From: JBHHYS01 sp046757645
GTDB lineage: Bacteria > Acidobacteriota > Terriglobia > Acidiferrales > 2-02-FULL-67-57
Length of the DNA: 12,922 nt
NCBI GenBank assembly: GCA_046757645.1
Contig: JBHHYS010000065.1
Coordinates: 1 to 12,922, forward strand
Direction of reading: 5' to 3'
Shown: positions 1 through 7,811 of the stretch, piece by piece
Layout of the letters: the number at the start of each line of letters is the position of its first letter
Numbering within the stretch: position 1 is the stretch's first letter
Position numbers and translations under genes: made by a program
The notes under the pieces: model-generated
Databases searched by the model: none
Told to the model about the DNA's origin: nothing
The model's input: the letters and a program-made list of their open reading frames with translations, nothing else

Positions 1-1
1 G

Positions 2-142
2 TTTGACCGCGCCTTGCTCGAGCAGGTCTTCCAAACCGAACTCGATGTCTTTCTCCATCCCGAGACCGGCCGCCCGCGAGTCGTCTTGCCCTCCTTGGCG
101 GCCGAAGCGGAAGGAGGTGATGGCCGGGAAAAGGTTGAGTAG
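2..142 (+). CDS. ABC transporter ATP-binding protein, C-terminal end (probably cobalamin or iron-siderophore import)
   Basis: Partial gene: only the last 46 codons are in the window, read in frame from base 2 to a TAG at 140-142. The tail contains a stretch of the form LLEQVF-x-TELDVFLHPETGRP-x-VVLP. This matches the C-terminal region after the nucleotide-binding fold in FecE/BtuD/HmuV-type ATPases, where a 'hP-x-tGrP' pattern just before the end is common. No Walker or signature motif is inside the window, so the family call rests on this tail alone. The next genetic elements are a cobalamin riboswitch and a TonB-dependent receptor, which makes a role as the BtuD-like ATPase of a B12 importer the most economical reading. 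A siderophore or heme importer remains possible. Confidence 0.6.
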   Translation, partial: FDRALLEQVFQTELDVFLHPETGRPRVVLPSLAAEAEGGDGREKVE

Positions 143-192
143 AACGAGACGCGCATTAATTGTCCGGAAAAAACACTGACTGAACGTAGAAC

Positions 193-367
193 AACCGGGT
201 CCAGACATGCGTTCCGCACCGGAGGGTGCGGAGCCGGGAATCAGGTGAAAATCCTGAGCCGCCGCGCGACTGTAGGATGGCGATGAACACGTTCAACAGC
301 CACTGCCCCGATGCATCGGGGTGGGAAGGCGCCGTTGCCGCAGAGCCATCGAGCCAGGAGACCGGTT
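193..367 (+). promoter_or_regulatory. Cobalamin (adenosylcobalamin-type) riboswitch aptamer
   Basis: Several conserved blocks of the cobalamin riboswitch occur in the right order. There is GGGAA at 236-240, then GGTGAAAATCC at 244-254, then a GCGCGACTGTA block at 265-274. GCCACTG at 299-305 and GGGAAGGC at 323-330 flank a CCCCGAT/ATCGGGG hairpin at 306-321. The B12-box core GAGCCAGGAGACC lies at 351-363. The closing stem P1 can be drawn as AACCGG (193-198) with CCGGTT (362-367). A peripheral hairpin is formed by TCCGCACC (213-220) and GGTGCGGA (225-232). Its place directly upstream of a TonB-dependent receptor is typical: bound B12 would repress receptor synthesis. The pairings were drawn by eye. 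Confidence 0.92.
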
Positions 368-378
368 TGGGCCGATTC

Positions 379-411
379 GCGTTGCCCCTTCGCTGGGGAG
401 GAGTAAAACGC
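379..411 (+). promoter_or_regulatory. Riboswitch expression platform: hairpin that sequesters the ribosome binding site of the receptor gene
   Basis: Two nested stems can form just before the start codon. The outer stem is GCGTT (379-383) with AACGC (407-411). The inner stem is CCCC (385-388) with GGGG (395-398) around the loop TTCGCT. The Shine-Dalgarno sequence GGGGAGGAG (395-403) lies inside this structure, one base of spacer before the ATG at 413. The loop base run TCGC (390-393) is complementary to GCGA (266-269) in the aptamer. This matches the known L5-L13 kissing contact by which ligand-bound cobalamin riboswitches stabilise the repressive hairpin. No U-tract follows, so control at translation is inferred. 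Confidence 0.75.
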
Positions 412-412
412 C

Positions 413-2686
413 ATGACCGCTCGCCTGATTCCCCTTTCTCTCCTGGGGAGTTTGCTCGCTCTGCTGCCCGCCTTCCTGCCTTTGCACGCTTCCCCGGTTT
501 CCGCCGGAACTCTCACCGGGATTGTCCTCGACCCGAACCGTGACCCGTTGCCCCGGGTCAGCGTCCGCCTGCTTGACCCCGCCGGAGCGGAAGTCTCCCG
601 AACACTCACCGACAGCCACGGCCGTTTCCGCTTCGACCGCCTGGCCACCCAGACCTACACCCTCACCGCCGAATTGGTCGGCTTTGAAACCCTCACCCGG
701 AACGGCCAACCCGGCACCCGCATTGAACTGGTGCTGCGGCTGGCACCGGTGCGCGAACAGGTGGTCGTCACTGCCACGCGAACCGATGCGCCCTCCGCGC
801 AACTCGGCGCCAGCACCACCGTGATCACCGGAGAGGAAATCGAAAGGCGCATGCTGCTCCCGGTGAGTGAGGCCCTGCAGACCACGGTGGGAATGGTTGT
901 GGTGCGCTCCGGTGGGCTGGGAACAACCACCTCGCTCTTCGTCCGCGGCGGCGAGAGCGACTACAACAAGGTCTTCCTCGACGGCATCCCCCTCAACGAG
1001 TCCGGCGGCGCCCTCGACTTCACCAACCTGATGGCGGAAAACATCGCTCGGGTGGAGGTGGTGCGCGGGCCGCAGTCGGCGCTGTTTGGCTCCGATGCCA
1101 TGGCCAGCGTGGTTCAACTCTTCACCCGGCAGGGGCGGGCGGAAACCCGGCGACCCCGCTTTTCCCTAAGCGCCGAGGGCGGCAACAATGACACCTGGCG
1201 GACCCGAGCCAGCCTCAACGGCGCGGTGGGCGTCTTCGACTACTCCTTTCATTGGGCCCGGCTCTCAACCGACAACCGTGAACCGAACAACGCCTTTCAC
1301 AACACCTCCCTTTCCGGCAACCTGGGCTGGGCACTGAGCAAAGACACCTCGCTGCGACTCATCCTCCGGAGCGAGCTGGGCCGGGTGGGCACGCCCGGAC
1401 AAACCGCTTTCGGCCGGCCCGACCGCGACTCCTTCCTGCGTCGGCGCGATGCGGACGCGGCGATCACCCTGCGAAATCAGACCGCGTCGTTCTGGGAGCA
1501 GCGACTCACCTACACCTTCGCCCAGTCGCGCCAGGTCTCCCGCAACTTGAGGGTCGACCCCCCCTTCGTACCCGCCTTCGAAGGTCGTGTCGCCCAGTGC
1601 TTCGATTTCTTCACCGGCCAATTCGGCCCCTGCCGCTTCTTCGACTTCACCTTCGATACCTTGAACCACATCCGTCGGCACCACCTCAGCTACCAGAGCG
1701 ATTGGCGCGCCGGCCGCGCGGGCCGGGCCGTCGGCCAGCACATCTTCACCTTTGCCTTCGAGTGGGACCGGGAGCGGGGCGCCTTCGGTGACCGGCTCTT
1801 CGGCGGCGTTCCTGTCCAGGCTCAGCGAGACAACTTCGGCTGGGTCTTTCAGCAGCAGGCCGTCTGGGGGCGCTTCTTCCTGACCAATGGAGTGCGCCTC
1901 GAAGACAACGACAGCTTTGGGCGGTCAGTGATCCCGCGCAGCTCCCTGGCCTACTTTTTGCGGCACGGCGGCGGCCGGCTGGGCACGACCAAGCTGAAGT
2001 TCAACTTCGGCCTGGGCATCAAGGAACCCAGCCTGCTGGAATCGTTCAGCAACGGACCCTTTGCCTTCGGCAACCCCGACTTGGCCCCCGAGCGCGCCCG
2101 CAGCTTCGACGTCGGCGCCGAGCAGCGTTTCTGGTACGACCGGGGCAAGCTGGAGGTCAACTGGTTCGACAACCGCTTCCGTGACCTAATTGGCTTTGAG
2201 ATCACCAGCTTCGTGCCATTCGCCGGGAGCTTCTTCAACGTCGGCCGCACAAAAGCGAAGGGCGCCGAGGTGGTCCTGGAGCTGGCCCCGGCACACGGGT
2301 TCCGCGGCCGTGGCAGCTACACGTTTCTGGATTCCCGAATCACCGAAAGCGGGACCGTCTTCGACCCGGTCTTCGAAGCCGGCAACGGGCTCTTCCGGCG
2401 GCCCAAGCATTTCGGGTCGCTACAGCTCTTTTGGGACTGGCGACGCCTGACGCTGACCTCGACCACGCTCTTCATTGGCCGGCGCACCGACAGCGACTTC
2501 GCTTTCCTCAACCTCACCTCGAACCGGGGCTACACCAAGTGGGACCTCGCGTGGACCTATCGCTCCTCCTACCGGGTCACCTACCTGGGGGTCATCGAGA
2601 ACCTGCTCAACCAGGACTACATGGAGGCGCTGGGCTTCCCCGCCCTGAAGCTCACTTTCCGCGCCGGCGCCCGGGTGGAGTTCTGA
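413..2686 (+). CDS. btuB: TonB-dependent outer-membrane receptor, BtuB-like (vitamin B12 uptake), with N-terminal carboxypeptidase-regulatory-like domain
   Basis: A 757-residue outer-membrane receptor predicted to bring cobalamin into the periplasm using TonB energy. Residues 1 to about 31 are a signal peptide (hydrophobic run, cleavage near PVSAG). Residues 32-112 form a carboxypeptidase-regulatory-like beta-sandwich (TLTGIVLD, then DSHGRFRF and LTAELVGFET). The TonB-box-like EQVVVTATR follows at 115-123. The plug domain comes next, with the FVRGGESDYNKVFLDGIPLN stretch at 176-195 and RVEVVRGPQSALFGSDAM at 213-230. The remainder is a beta-barrel ending in the terminal phenylalanine of outer-membrane proteins (RVEF). 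The start is set by the strong GGGGAGGAG site 9 bases upstream. Substrate assignment comes from the cobalamin riboswitch in front and the ABC ATPase upstream, not from the protein alone. Plain BtuB is nearer 600 residues; the extra length is mostly the N-terminal domain and longer barrel loops. Confidence 0.85.
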   Translation: MTARLIPLSLLGSLLALLPAFLPLHASPVSAGTLTGIVLDPNRDPLPRVSVRLLDPAGAEVSRTLTDSHGRFRFDRLATQTYTLTAELVGFETLTRNGQPGTRIELVLRLAPVREQVVVTATRTDAPSAQLGASTTVITGEEIERRMLLPVSEALQTTVGMVVVRSGGLGTTTSLFVRGGESDYNKVFLDGIPLNESGGALDFTNLMAENIARVEVVRGPQSALFGSDAMASVVQLFTRQGRAETRRPRFSLSAEGGNNDTWRTRASLNGAVGVFDYSFHWARLSTDNREPNNAFHNTSLSGNLGWALSKDTSLRLILRSELGRVGTPGQTAFGRPDRDSFLRRRDADAAITLRNQTASFWEQRLTYTFAQSRQVSRNLRVDPPFVPAFEGRVAQCFDFFTGQFGPCRFFDFTFDTLNHIRRHHLSYQSDWRAGRAGRAVGQHIFTFAFEWDRERGAFGDRLFGGVPVQAQRDNFGWVFQQQAVWGRFFLTNGVRLEDNDSFGRSVIPRSSLAYFLRHGGGRLGTTKLKFNFGLGIKEPSLLESFSNGPFAFGNPDLAPERARSFDVGAEQRFWYDRGKLEVNWFDNRFRDLIGFEITSFVPFAGSFFNVGRTKAKGAEVVLELAPAHGFRGRGSYTFLDSRITESGTVFDPVFEAGNGLFRRPKHFGSLQLFWDWRRLTLTSTTLFIGRRTDSDFAFLNLTSNRGYTKWDLAWTYRSSYRVTYLGVIENLLNQDYMEALGFPALKLTFRAGARVEF

Positions 2687-2700
2687 CTGTGCGGTTTCGC

Positions 2701-2722
2701 CCCGCCGGCCAGGGTCGGCGGG
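2701..2722 (+). terminator. GC-rich stem-loop after the receptor gene, possible terminator
   Basis: CCCGCCG (2701-2707) pairs perfectly with CGGCGGG (2716-2722) around an 8-base loop, 14 bases after the receptor stop codon. Only a weak T-rich stretch (CCTTTCTGCTT, 2731-2741) follows, so this is not a textbook intrinsic terminator. It could be a pause site or simply protect the 3' end of the receptor mRNA. Confidence 0.35.
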
Positions 2723-2739
2723 ACGAGCGACCTTTCTGC

Positions 2740-2769
2740 TTGCCCGGCCGTAGGCGGGCGTGCTACGTT
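2740..2769 (+). promoter_or_regulatory. Candidate promoter for lptD
   Basis: TTGCCC (2740-2745) and TACGTT (2764-2769) are separated by 18 bases, and the -10 hexamer is preceded by TG (TGCTACGTT), an extended -10 arrangement. It lies about 55 bases before the chosen lptD start and after the stem-loop at 2701-2722, which would let lptD escape B12 control of the upstream receptor. The matches to consensus are only partial. Confidence 0.3.
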
Positions 2770-2822
2770 GGCGCTCCTTTTGCTGCAGCGGGATTCGCCC
2801 GAACCAACCCTGCGATGAAGCG

Positions 2823-5111
2823 ATGAAGAGAGGGCCAGCGCTCGTTTCCCTCCTCGCCGCACTCTGCGAATTTCTGGCGCTCGCCCTGAGTGCCCCGGCG
2901 CAGCAGCCGGCCAGCCCCCCACCCAGCGCCAATATTGTGGAGATTCAGGCCGACTCCCAGCAGAGGGCGGGGAACATATATCTGCTGCAAGGAAAGGTGG
3001 AGATCCGCTATCGGGGAACGACGCTGACGGCCGACGAAGTCACCTACGACGAAAAGAACCGTACGGTGGAGGCCCGCGGCCACGTGGTGTTCATGCGGGA
3101 TGACGACCGGCTGGAAGCCGCCGAAGCCCGCTACAACCTGGAGACCGGCCGGGGACTCTTCCTGCGCGTCGAGGGCACCGTAGGGGTAGCACCCCGTCCC
3201 ACCGACAAATACCTGGTAACCACAAATCCCTTCTACTTCAAAGCCCGGGAGGTCGAGCGTCGCGGTGACGGCAGCTACCTGGTGCGGCGCGGCTGGGTGA
3301 CCAACTGCCAACCCGGCCGGCCGAAGTGGCGGCTACGGGCGGCGCGGGCCCGGATCCGTCCCGGACGTGACGTGCGTCTCTACCGCACCTCCTTCGTAGT
3401 GGGCGGGCTGCCTGTTCTTTACTCCCCGTTTGCCGCTCTCTCGATTGCCGAGCAACCGCGGCAGTCGGGCTTTCTTTGGCCCAGCATCGGCAACGATTCT
3501 CGGCGGGGCACAACCGCGGGCGGCGCCTACTTCTGGGCCATCAATCCGCACGCCGACTTGACCATGGCGGCGCAGTTCTTCAACCAAGGAGGCTGGACGC
3601 AGCGCGCCGACTTCCGCGCCCGCCCCTCCGCGACCACCACCGTGGACGTAAGCTACTTTGGTGCGGTGGCCAACAAGCTGGCTCGCACGCAGCGCACCAA
3701 TGTCAACCAGAGCGGCCAATTCGCCCACATTTTTGTGATGAGCGAACTTCCCCACGGCTTTCGCGGCGTCATGGACATCACCCACCTGAGCTCCCTCCGC
3801 TTCCGGCTGGGCTTTGCGGAGACCTTCAACGAGGCGGTCCGCTCGGAAATCCACGCCAATGCTTTCATTGCCAATAACTCCGACACCCTCTACTTCAACG
3901 GCTTTTTCGGGCGTTACCAGAACTTTTTTCAGGCGGAGCCGGAGACTTCCATCACCCTGCTCACCGCGCCCGGCCTGGAGTTCGGCACCCGCCCGCGCTG
4001 GCTCGACTGGCTGAAAGGGCAGCCGCTCTATTTCAGCTTTGATTCGCACGTGGGGGGAATGCGGCGCGACGAACCCCGCTTCAAAACCCCGCAACTCGTG
4101 CAGCGCTACGGCATCTATCCCCGCCTCAGCATCCCGTTTCGCCTGGGGCGTTACTTCGGGCTGACCCCAACTTTTGGGGTGCGCGCCTCCCGCTACAGCT
4201 CGCGCCTCGTGGATGATCCCTCGCTTCCGGGCGGCAAGCGCGTGCTCAACCGCCCCATTCGGCGCATCACCGAAGAAGTCAGCCTGGATCTGCGCTTTCC
4301 CTCTTTTATGCGCATCTACGAGCGCGCCCAGTTCCGCTACAAGCACGTGATCGAACCGGAAGTCACCTATCGCTACCTGAACGGGGTGCGCTCCTTCGAG
4401 CAATTCCTGCGCTTCGATGACCACGACATCCTCACCGACACCCAGGAGGTCGAGTACGCCATCACCCAGCGGCTGTTTGTTAAAGAGCGAGACGCGGGCG
4501 CCCACGTGGAGCAACTGCTGAGCTGGCGCGTCAGCCAAAAATACTACTTTGATCCGGACTTTCGCGGCGCGCTCCGCCCGGGCGTACGCAATGTCTTCGC
4601 CGCCCTGAACTCCCTGACGCCCTTCGCCTTTGCCGACGAGCCCCGGCGCTTTTCCCCGATTGTCTCCACCCTGAAGATCACCCCGGGGGGGCGCTACGAC
4701 AGCGATTTCCGTCTGGACTACGACACCAAAGAGAGGCGCCTGCTGAACACTCGCCTGAGCGTACGGGCGCGGCTGAGCAAACGGGTTCGGCTCGGCGTGA
4801 CCCACCTGACCACCCGCAATGAAGAGTTTTTGCAGCCACGCTCGAATCAAGTGCGGCTGCTGGCGGCCTACGGCGCCCTGAACCGTCCTGGGTTCAACTC
4901 CGCCTTTGCCATCAGCTGGGACATCCGCCAAGACTTTCTGCCGAATACGGTGGCGCAGATAAGCTACAACTGGGGCTGCTGCGGGGTGGCCTTCGCTTAT
5001 CGCCGGCTGGGATTGGGGGCGCTCCGCAGCCAGAACGAATTTCGCTTTGCCTTCACCGTCGCCAACGTGGGCACCTTCGGCACCATCCGCAAGCAGGAAC
5101 AGCTGTTCTGA
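2823..5111 (+). CDS. lptD: LPS-assembly outer-membrane protein LptD
   Basis: A 762-residue protein that would form the outer-membrane LPS translocon with the lipoprotein LptE and receive LPS from the Lpt bridge. The chosen ATG at 2823 begins a clear signal peptide (MKRGPALVSLLAAL..., cleavage near APA-QQ). The frame is also open from a GTG at 2760, but that extension has no signal-like start. Residues of about 39-125 are the LptA-like beta-taco (EIQADSQQ, LLQGKVEIRYRG, LTADEVTYDEKNRTVEARG). A conserved stretch GLPVLYSPFAALSIAEQPRQ follows, with SGFLWP after it, as at the barrel entry of LptD. The rest is a beta-barrel. Cys162 sits in NCQPGRP, and the adjacent pair Cys719-Cys720 in NWGCCGV matches the family's late Cys-Cys pair. 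A cysteine corresponding to the early N-terminal Cys of the E. coli protein is not seen in the mature chain. No strong Shine-Dalgarno precedes the start. Confidence 0.9.
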   Translation: MKRGPALVSLLAALCEFLALALSAPAQQPASPPPSANIVEIQADSQQRAGNIYLLQGKVEIRYRGTTLTADEVTYDEKNRTVEARGHVVFMRDDDRLEAAEARYNLETGRGLFLRVEGTVGVAPRPTDKYLVTTNPFYFKAREVERRGDGSYLVRRGWVTNCQPGRPKWRLRAARARIRPGRDVRLYRTSFVVGGLPVLYSPFAALSIAEQPRQSGFLWPSIGNDSRRGTTAGGAYFWAINPHADLTMAAQFFNQGGWTQRADFRARPSATTTVDVSYFGAVANKLARTQRTNVNQSGQFAHIFVMSELPHGFRGVMDITHLSSLRFRLGFAETFNEAVRSEIHANAFIANNSDTLYFNGFFGRYQNFFQAEPETSITLLTAPGLEFGTRPRWLDWLKGQPLYFSFDSHVGGMRRDEPRFKTPQLVQRYGIYPRLSIPFRLGRYFGLTPTFGVRASRYSSRLVDDPSLPGGKRVLNRPIRRITEEVSLDLRFPSFMRIYERAQFRYKHVIEPEVTYRYLNGVRSFEQFLRFDDHDILTDTQEVEYAITQRLFVKERDAGAHVEQLLSWRVSQKYYFDPDFRGALRPGVRNVFAALNSLTPFAFADEPRRFSPIVSTLKITPGGRYDSDFRLDYDTKERRLLNTRLSVRARLSKRVRLGVTHLTTRNEEFLQPRSNQVRLLAAYGALNRPGFNSAFAISWDIRQDFLPNTVAQISYNWGCCGVAFAYRRLGLGALRSQNEFRFAFTVANVGTFGTIRKQEQLF

Positions 5112-5190
5112 AAAAGTCCGCCGAAGCTGCGGGTGAGCAAGCTCGGGGAAATGGGTCGAGGCCTTCGTTCTTGCCGGCGCCGCGGAATCA

Positions 5191-5208
5191 TCCCTTCTTC
5201 AAAAGGGG
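5191..5208. terminator. Weak stem-loop between converging genes
   Basis: The 129-base gap between the stop of lptD and the stop of the minus-strand operon holds no gene that I can support. CCCTT (5192-5196) pairs with AAGGG (5203-5207), extendable by one G-T wobble. The loop is short and there is no clear T-tract on either strand. It is the best available candidate for a shared 3'-end structure, but it is weak. Confidence 0.2.
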
Positions 5209-5240
5209 TTCCCGGCTCGGGCAGCGGAGGGGAAGCCGGA

Positions 5241-6452
5241 TTAGTTGGCGCCAGAGGCGCTGATGTCGTAGAACATGTCCGGTCGGGCGTCGCCGCGAAA
5301 GTCGAGCACGCGCAGGAAAAAGGTTACTGTACCCGACGACCCCGGCACCCGGAACTCCAGCTTCGAATCCAGGATCACGCCCAGTTCAATGTCGTCGTTG
5401 AGGCAGGGGTCGTCAAAAGCGTTCGGGGTCGGGTCGGGCGCGCCCGTCACCCCATCATCGCTGCCCGGGTTGCGGCAACTGGTGAAGCGCACACCGCTCT
5501 CGTCCACAATCTCAATCACCGCGTCGAGCCGGCTGGGCGGGGAGAGCCGCTGGGCTGTGACCTCGACGGTGACGATCGCCCCGACACTCGCGCTGAGCCG
5601 GTAAAAATCGGTATCCGGGTTGGCGGTGTCCAGCGGGTCGGCATAGGGGCTGACGGAGGCGCGGAAGCTGCAGGAGAGGCTACAACCGGAAAGTGGGGTG
5701 GCACCAGCGATGCTGTCATTGCGGGGGGCGGCCGCTGGATGGATGGTGATGCGAAGCGGGCGTTCGTCGAACCCCAGACCAGCGTCGTCCACGCGCACGA
5801 CGAAGCTCTGCGTCTCCTCGATACCCGGCGTGCCGCGGATTTCGCCGCTGAGGGCGTCCAGGCTGAGCCCGCGGGGAAGGAATCCAGCCGTGAGGCTCCA
5901 GGTGTAGGGTGGGTTGCCGCCGGTGGCGGTCAGGGTGGCGCTGTAAGCAGCCCGAACATTGCCATCGGGCAAGCTGGGGGTCAGGATGTCCACGGCCTCG
6001 GTGAGGGTCACGCGCGCCAGGGCCTTCTTTCTTCTGAAGTTCTTCAGCTTCGCCTTAATCGTCAGCTCACACCCGGCGGGCACTGGCGTGCAAAACGGTG
6101 CACTGGGTAGGACGGCGGGAGCGGTATAGCGGGCAAGGCGATTGTTGGCCGCATCTTTGCCCAGCTTGACAATGGTTCCTACCCCGCTGTTTCCGCCGGC
6201 GACGCAGTTCCTTCCATTGGCATCGCACACCTTCCACCGCACGGCCTTCCGGTTGGTGCCGGTGACTACTGCGGTGAAGTCCTGTGTCCGCGTAAGGTTG
6301 AGGTTGGCTTGATCGGGCGAGAGGGTGATCGTCACTCGCGCCCCCGCCGCCAGCGGTAAAACGAAAAGAGCCAACCCCACAACCATCATGCCGATTCGCT
6401 GTGTTGGCTGCCGCTGCCGGTCGCCTTCCCGGGGTTGTCTTCGCCGGCTCAT
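5241..6452 (-). CDS. Exported Ig-like / He_PIG / PPC-type protein, unknown function
   Basis: A 403-residue exported protein, third gene of the minus-strand operon. An N-terminal hydrophobic segment (about residues 20-37, ending AAGA) follows a basic stretch, as in a signal peptide. Residues 39-151 resemble a bacterial Ig-like domain (VTITLSPDQANL, VRWKV, RYTAPAVLP). Residues 154-238 are a putative-Ig He_PIG domain (LPDG..., GGNPPYTWSLTAGFLPRGLSL, SGEIRGTPG, SFVVRVDDAG). Residues 244-400 look like a PPC (pre-peptidase C-terminal) beta domain: PDTDFYRLSASVGAIVTVEV, then LDAVIEIVD. The mature part has eight cysteines (76, 83, 121, 128, 257, 261, 326, 350), suggesting disulfides outside the cytoplasm. 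The start overlaps the stop of the upstream protease gene by four bases (ATGA), implying translational coupling. PPC domains often accompany secreted proteases, which fits the neighbour. No catalytic motif is visible; binding or adhesion is an inference. Confidence 0.8.
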   Translation of the reverse strand: MSRRRQPREGDRQRQPTQRIGMMVVGLALFVLPLAAGARVTITLSPDQANLNLTRTQDFTAVVTGTNRKAVRWKVCDANGRNCVAGGNSGVGTIVKLGKDAANNRLARYTAPAVLPSAPFCTPVPAGCELTIKAKLKNFRRKKALARVTLTEAVDILTPSLPDGNVRAAYSATLTATGGNPPYTWSLTAGFLPRGLSLDALSGEIRGTPGIEETQSFVVRVDDAGLGFDERPLRITIHPAAAPRNDSIAGATPLSGCSLSCSFRASVSPYADPLDTANPDTDFYRLSASVGAIVTVEVTAQRLSPPSRLDAVIEIVDESGVRFTSCRNPGSDDGVTGAPDPTPNAFDDPCLNDDIELGVILDSKLEFRVPGSSGTVTFFLRVLDFRGDARPDMFYDISASGAN

Positions 6453-7804
6453 CCTGCCACCGGGAGGGAGCCGGGGATTTCCTTGCGCACCCAGGGCGGC
6501 ACGCGCTCCCGCAGCCCCAGGCGGGCATTGCTCTCAAACTGGTCGAAGCGCGGTCCGGTGCCATTCAAGATAATGTCGATTCCGGAAACCCCGGCGCCAG
6601 GGCTGACGGTGACCGGGCTCGAATCTGTGGTGAGGTCGGTGCTGGATTCGCCCAGGTCCCAGAACTCGTTCGGCCCGGGCGCCGGGAGGGGCGGGTCGAG
6701 CGGGCCGACACTCGAACCCCCCACAAAGAAGGCTGAGATGGATTCAACCTCCACCGTGTAGTTGCCCGAGGGCACAGAGAGGTCAAAGGTGCCGATGAAG
6801 AGCGGGTCGCGCGAGCCGCCCGCGAGGAGGCTCGCCCCCGGATTCGTACCGGTAACCGCTTGCCCCGGGTTGCCGGTGAACAAGTAGCCTGAGACAGTGG
6901 AGACGACGATGCGCCGGGATTCGTCTTCGGGGGTTCCGGGATCGTCCACCCGCCGGGCGACCACGTTCACTCCTTGGGCGGGTGTCGTGCCGTCGGAGAA
7001 AAGAACCGTGCCGCTGATGGTGCCAAAGCTGGCGCGGAAGCTCACGGCGGGGTAGAGCCGCGAGACCCAGGCGATATCATCGGGGGCCAAGGTTTTCTGC
7101 GCGGGACCGAGCAAAACGGGAAACATGGTGGGTAGCCCTTCGAGGTCGTCGGCGTCGCAGAGGAACAGGCAGTTGAAGTTGATCTGCGAGTGATCCAAGC
7201 CAAACAAGTGGCCGAATTCGTGAATGAAGGCGGCGTCAAACTCCCTCGGGGTCAACTCCCCGTTGGCCAGGTTACCGTCCTGGAAGCGACCGTTCAGCGC
7301 CGCCCACCCGCCAAGAATCCGATTCGCTCCACCGACCGGCCCCACGCTGCAGGGGCCGGCAAATCCGACCACGCTGGGGCCGAAACCCAGGGCGGCAAAC
7401 AGCGTGCTGTCCTGGTCATAAACGATTGGGTTAGCGGCGCAAGAAAGAGCGTTCAATTCCGCCACCGTGTCGACATTGACCGGGAGGCGACCCACGCGGG
7501 TGACGCCGATCCGGGCGGTGCTCACCTGTTCCCAAACCTGGAACATCGCTTCTACACGAGCGTTGGCTGTGGCGTTGTCCATCGAACCCAGTTTGCCCCG
7601 GTCGGTCCGATACCCGATCTCGGTAGTGGTGTCCCACGTGAAGGGAATCCCCTCCACCGCGGAGGGGCCACCAACAAGCAGCGGACCGCCGGCACGTGCC
7701 GGGCGTTCGCCGACCAGCACCCCAAAGAACATCAGGGCGAACAGGCCTAGCCGGACGCCGTTCCTCCACGACGGCTTGCCGGTGGGATGGATTCTTGCGT
7801 GCAT
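6449..7804 (-). CDS. Secreted matrixin-type zinc metalloprotease with C-terminal regulatory-like beta domain
   Basis: A 451-residue predicted secreted metallopeptidase. Residues 1-38 are a signal peptide (basic start, hydrophobic 19-32, cleavage at ARA-GG). The catalytic zinc motif HEFGHLFGLDH at residues 195-205 is the complete HExxHxxGxxH of metzincins: three zinc histidines (195, 199, 205) and catalytic Glu196. Met227 in PTMFP is the expected Met-turn. Residues after about 266 include a carboxypeptidase-regulatory-like beta-sandwich (GTISGTVLFSDGTTPAQGV, then NYTVEVES). Four cysteines (122, 152, 212, 216) lie around the catalytic domain and could form disulfides. No cysteine-switch propeptide is obvious. 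The ribosome site AGAGGA (7808-7813) overlaps the stop of the upstream gene. The 3' end overlaps the next start by four bases. Substrate unknown. Confidence 0.85.
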   Translation of the reverse strand: MHARIHPTGKPSWRNGVRLGLFALMFFGVLVGERPARAGGPLLVGGPSAVEGIPFTWDTTTEIGYRTDRGKLGSMDNATANARVEAMFQVWEQVSTARIGVTRVGRLPVNVDTVAELNALSCAANPIVYDQDSTLFAALGFGPSVVGFAGPCSVGPVGGANRILGGWAALNGRFQDGNLANGELTPREFDAAFIHEFGHLFGLDHSQINFNCLFLCDADDLEGLPTMFPVLLGPAQKTLAPDDIAWVSRLYPAVSFRASFGTISGTVLFSDGTTPAQGVNVVARRVDDPGTPEDESRRIVVSTVSGYLFTGNPGQAVTGTNPGASLLAGGSRDPLFIGTFDLSVPSGNYTVEVESISAFFVGGSSVGPLDPPLPAPGPNEFWDLGESSTDLTTDSSPVTVSPGAGVSGIDIILNGTGPRFDQFESNARLGLRERVPPWVRKEIPGSLPVAG

Positions 7805-7811
7805 CAGTCCT

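Noticed and set aside
306..321. 16-base perfect palindrome, first considered as a protein-binding operator
   Set aside because: It lies between the conserved GCCACTG and GGGAAGGC blocks and is explained as a hairpin of the cobalamin aptamer.
226..543. 105-codon plus-strand ORF starting inside the riboswitch
   Set aside because: It overlaps the aptamer and the signal-peptide region of the receptor in another frame and has no start signal or domain.
293..1117. 274-codon minus-strand open frame across the riboswitch and receptor start
   Set aside because: It would run antisense through the conserved aptamer and the receptor plug; His/Gly/Ala-rich and featureless.
2760..2822. Longer lptD start at GTG 2760
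   Set aside because: The added 21 residues are not signal-like and cover a likely promoter; the ATG at 2823 gives a normal signal peptide.
3333..4931. 532-codon open frame on the minus strand opposite lptD
   Set aside because: Low-complexity Gly/Ala/Val/Glu/His-rich translation without domains, exactly antisense to a well-supported gene in high-GC DNA; a codon-bias shadow.
5133..6110. 325-codon plus-strand open frame opposite the Ig/PPC protein
   Set aside because: No recognisable domain, composition typical of an antisense shadow; the minus-strand frame has a signal peptide, domains and operon overlap.
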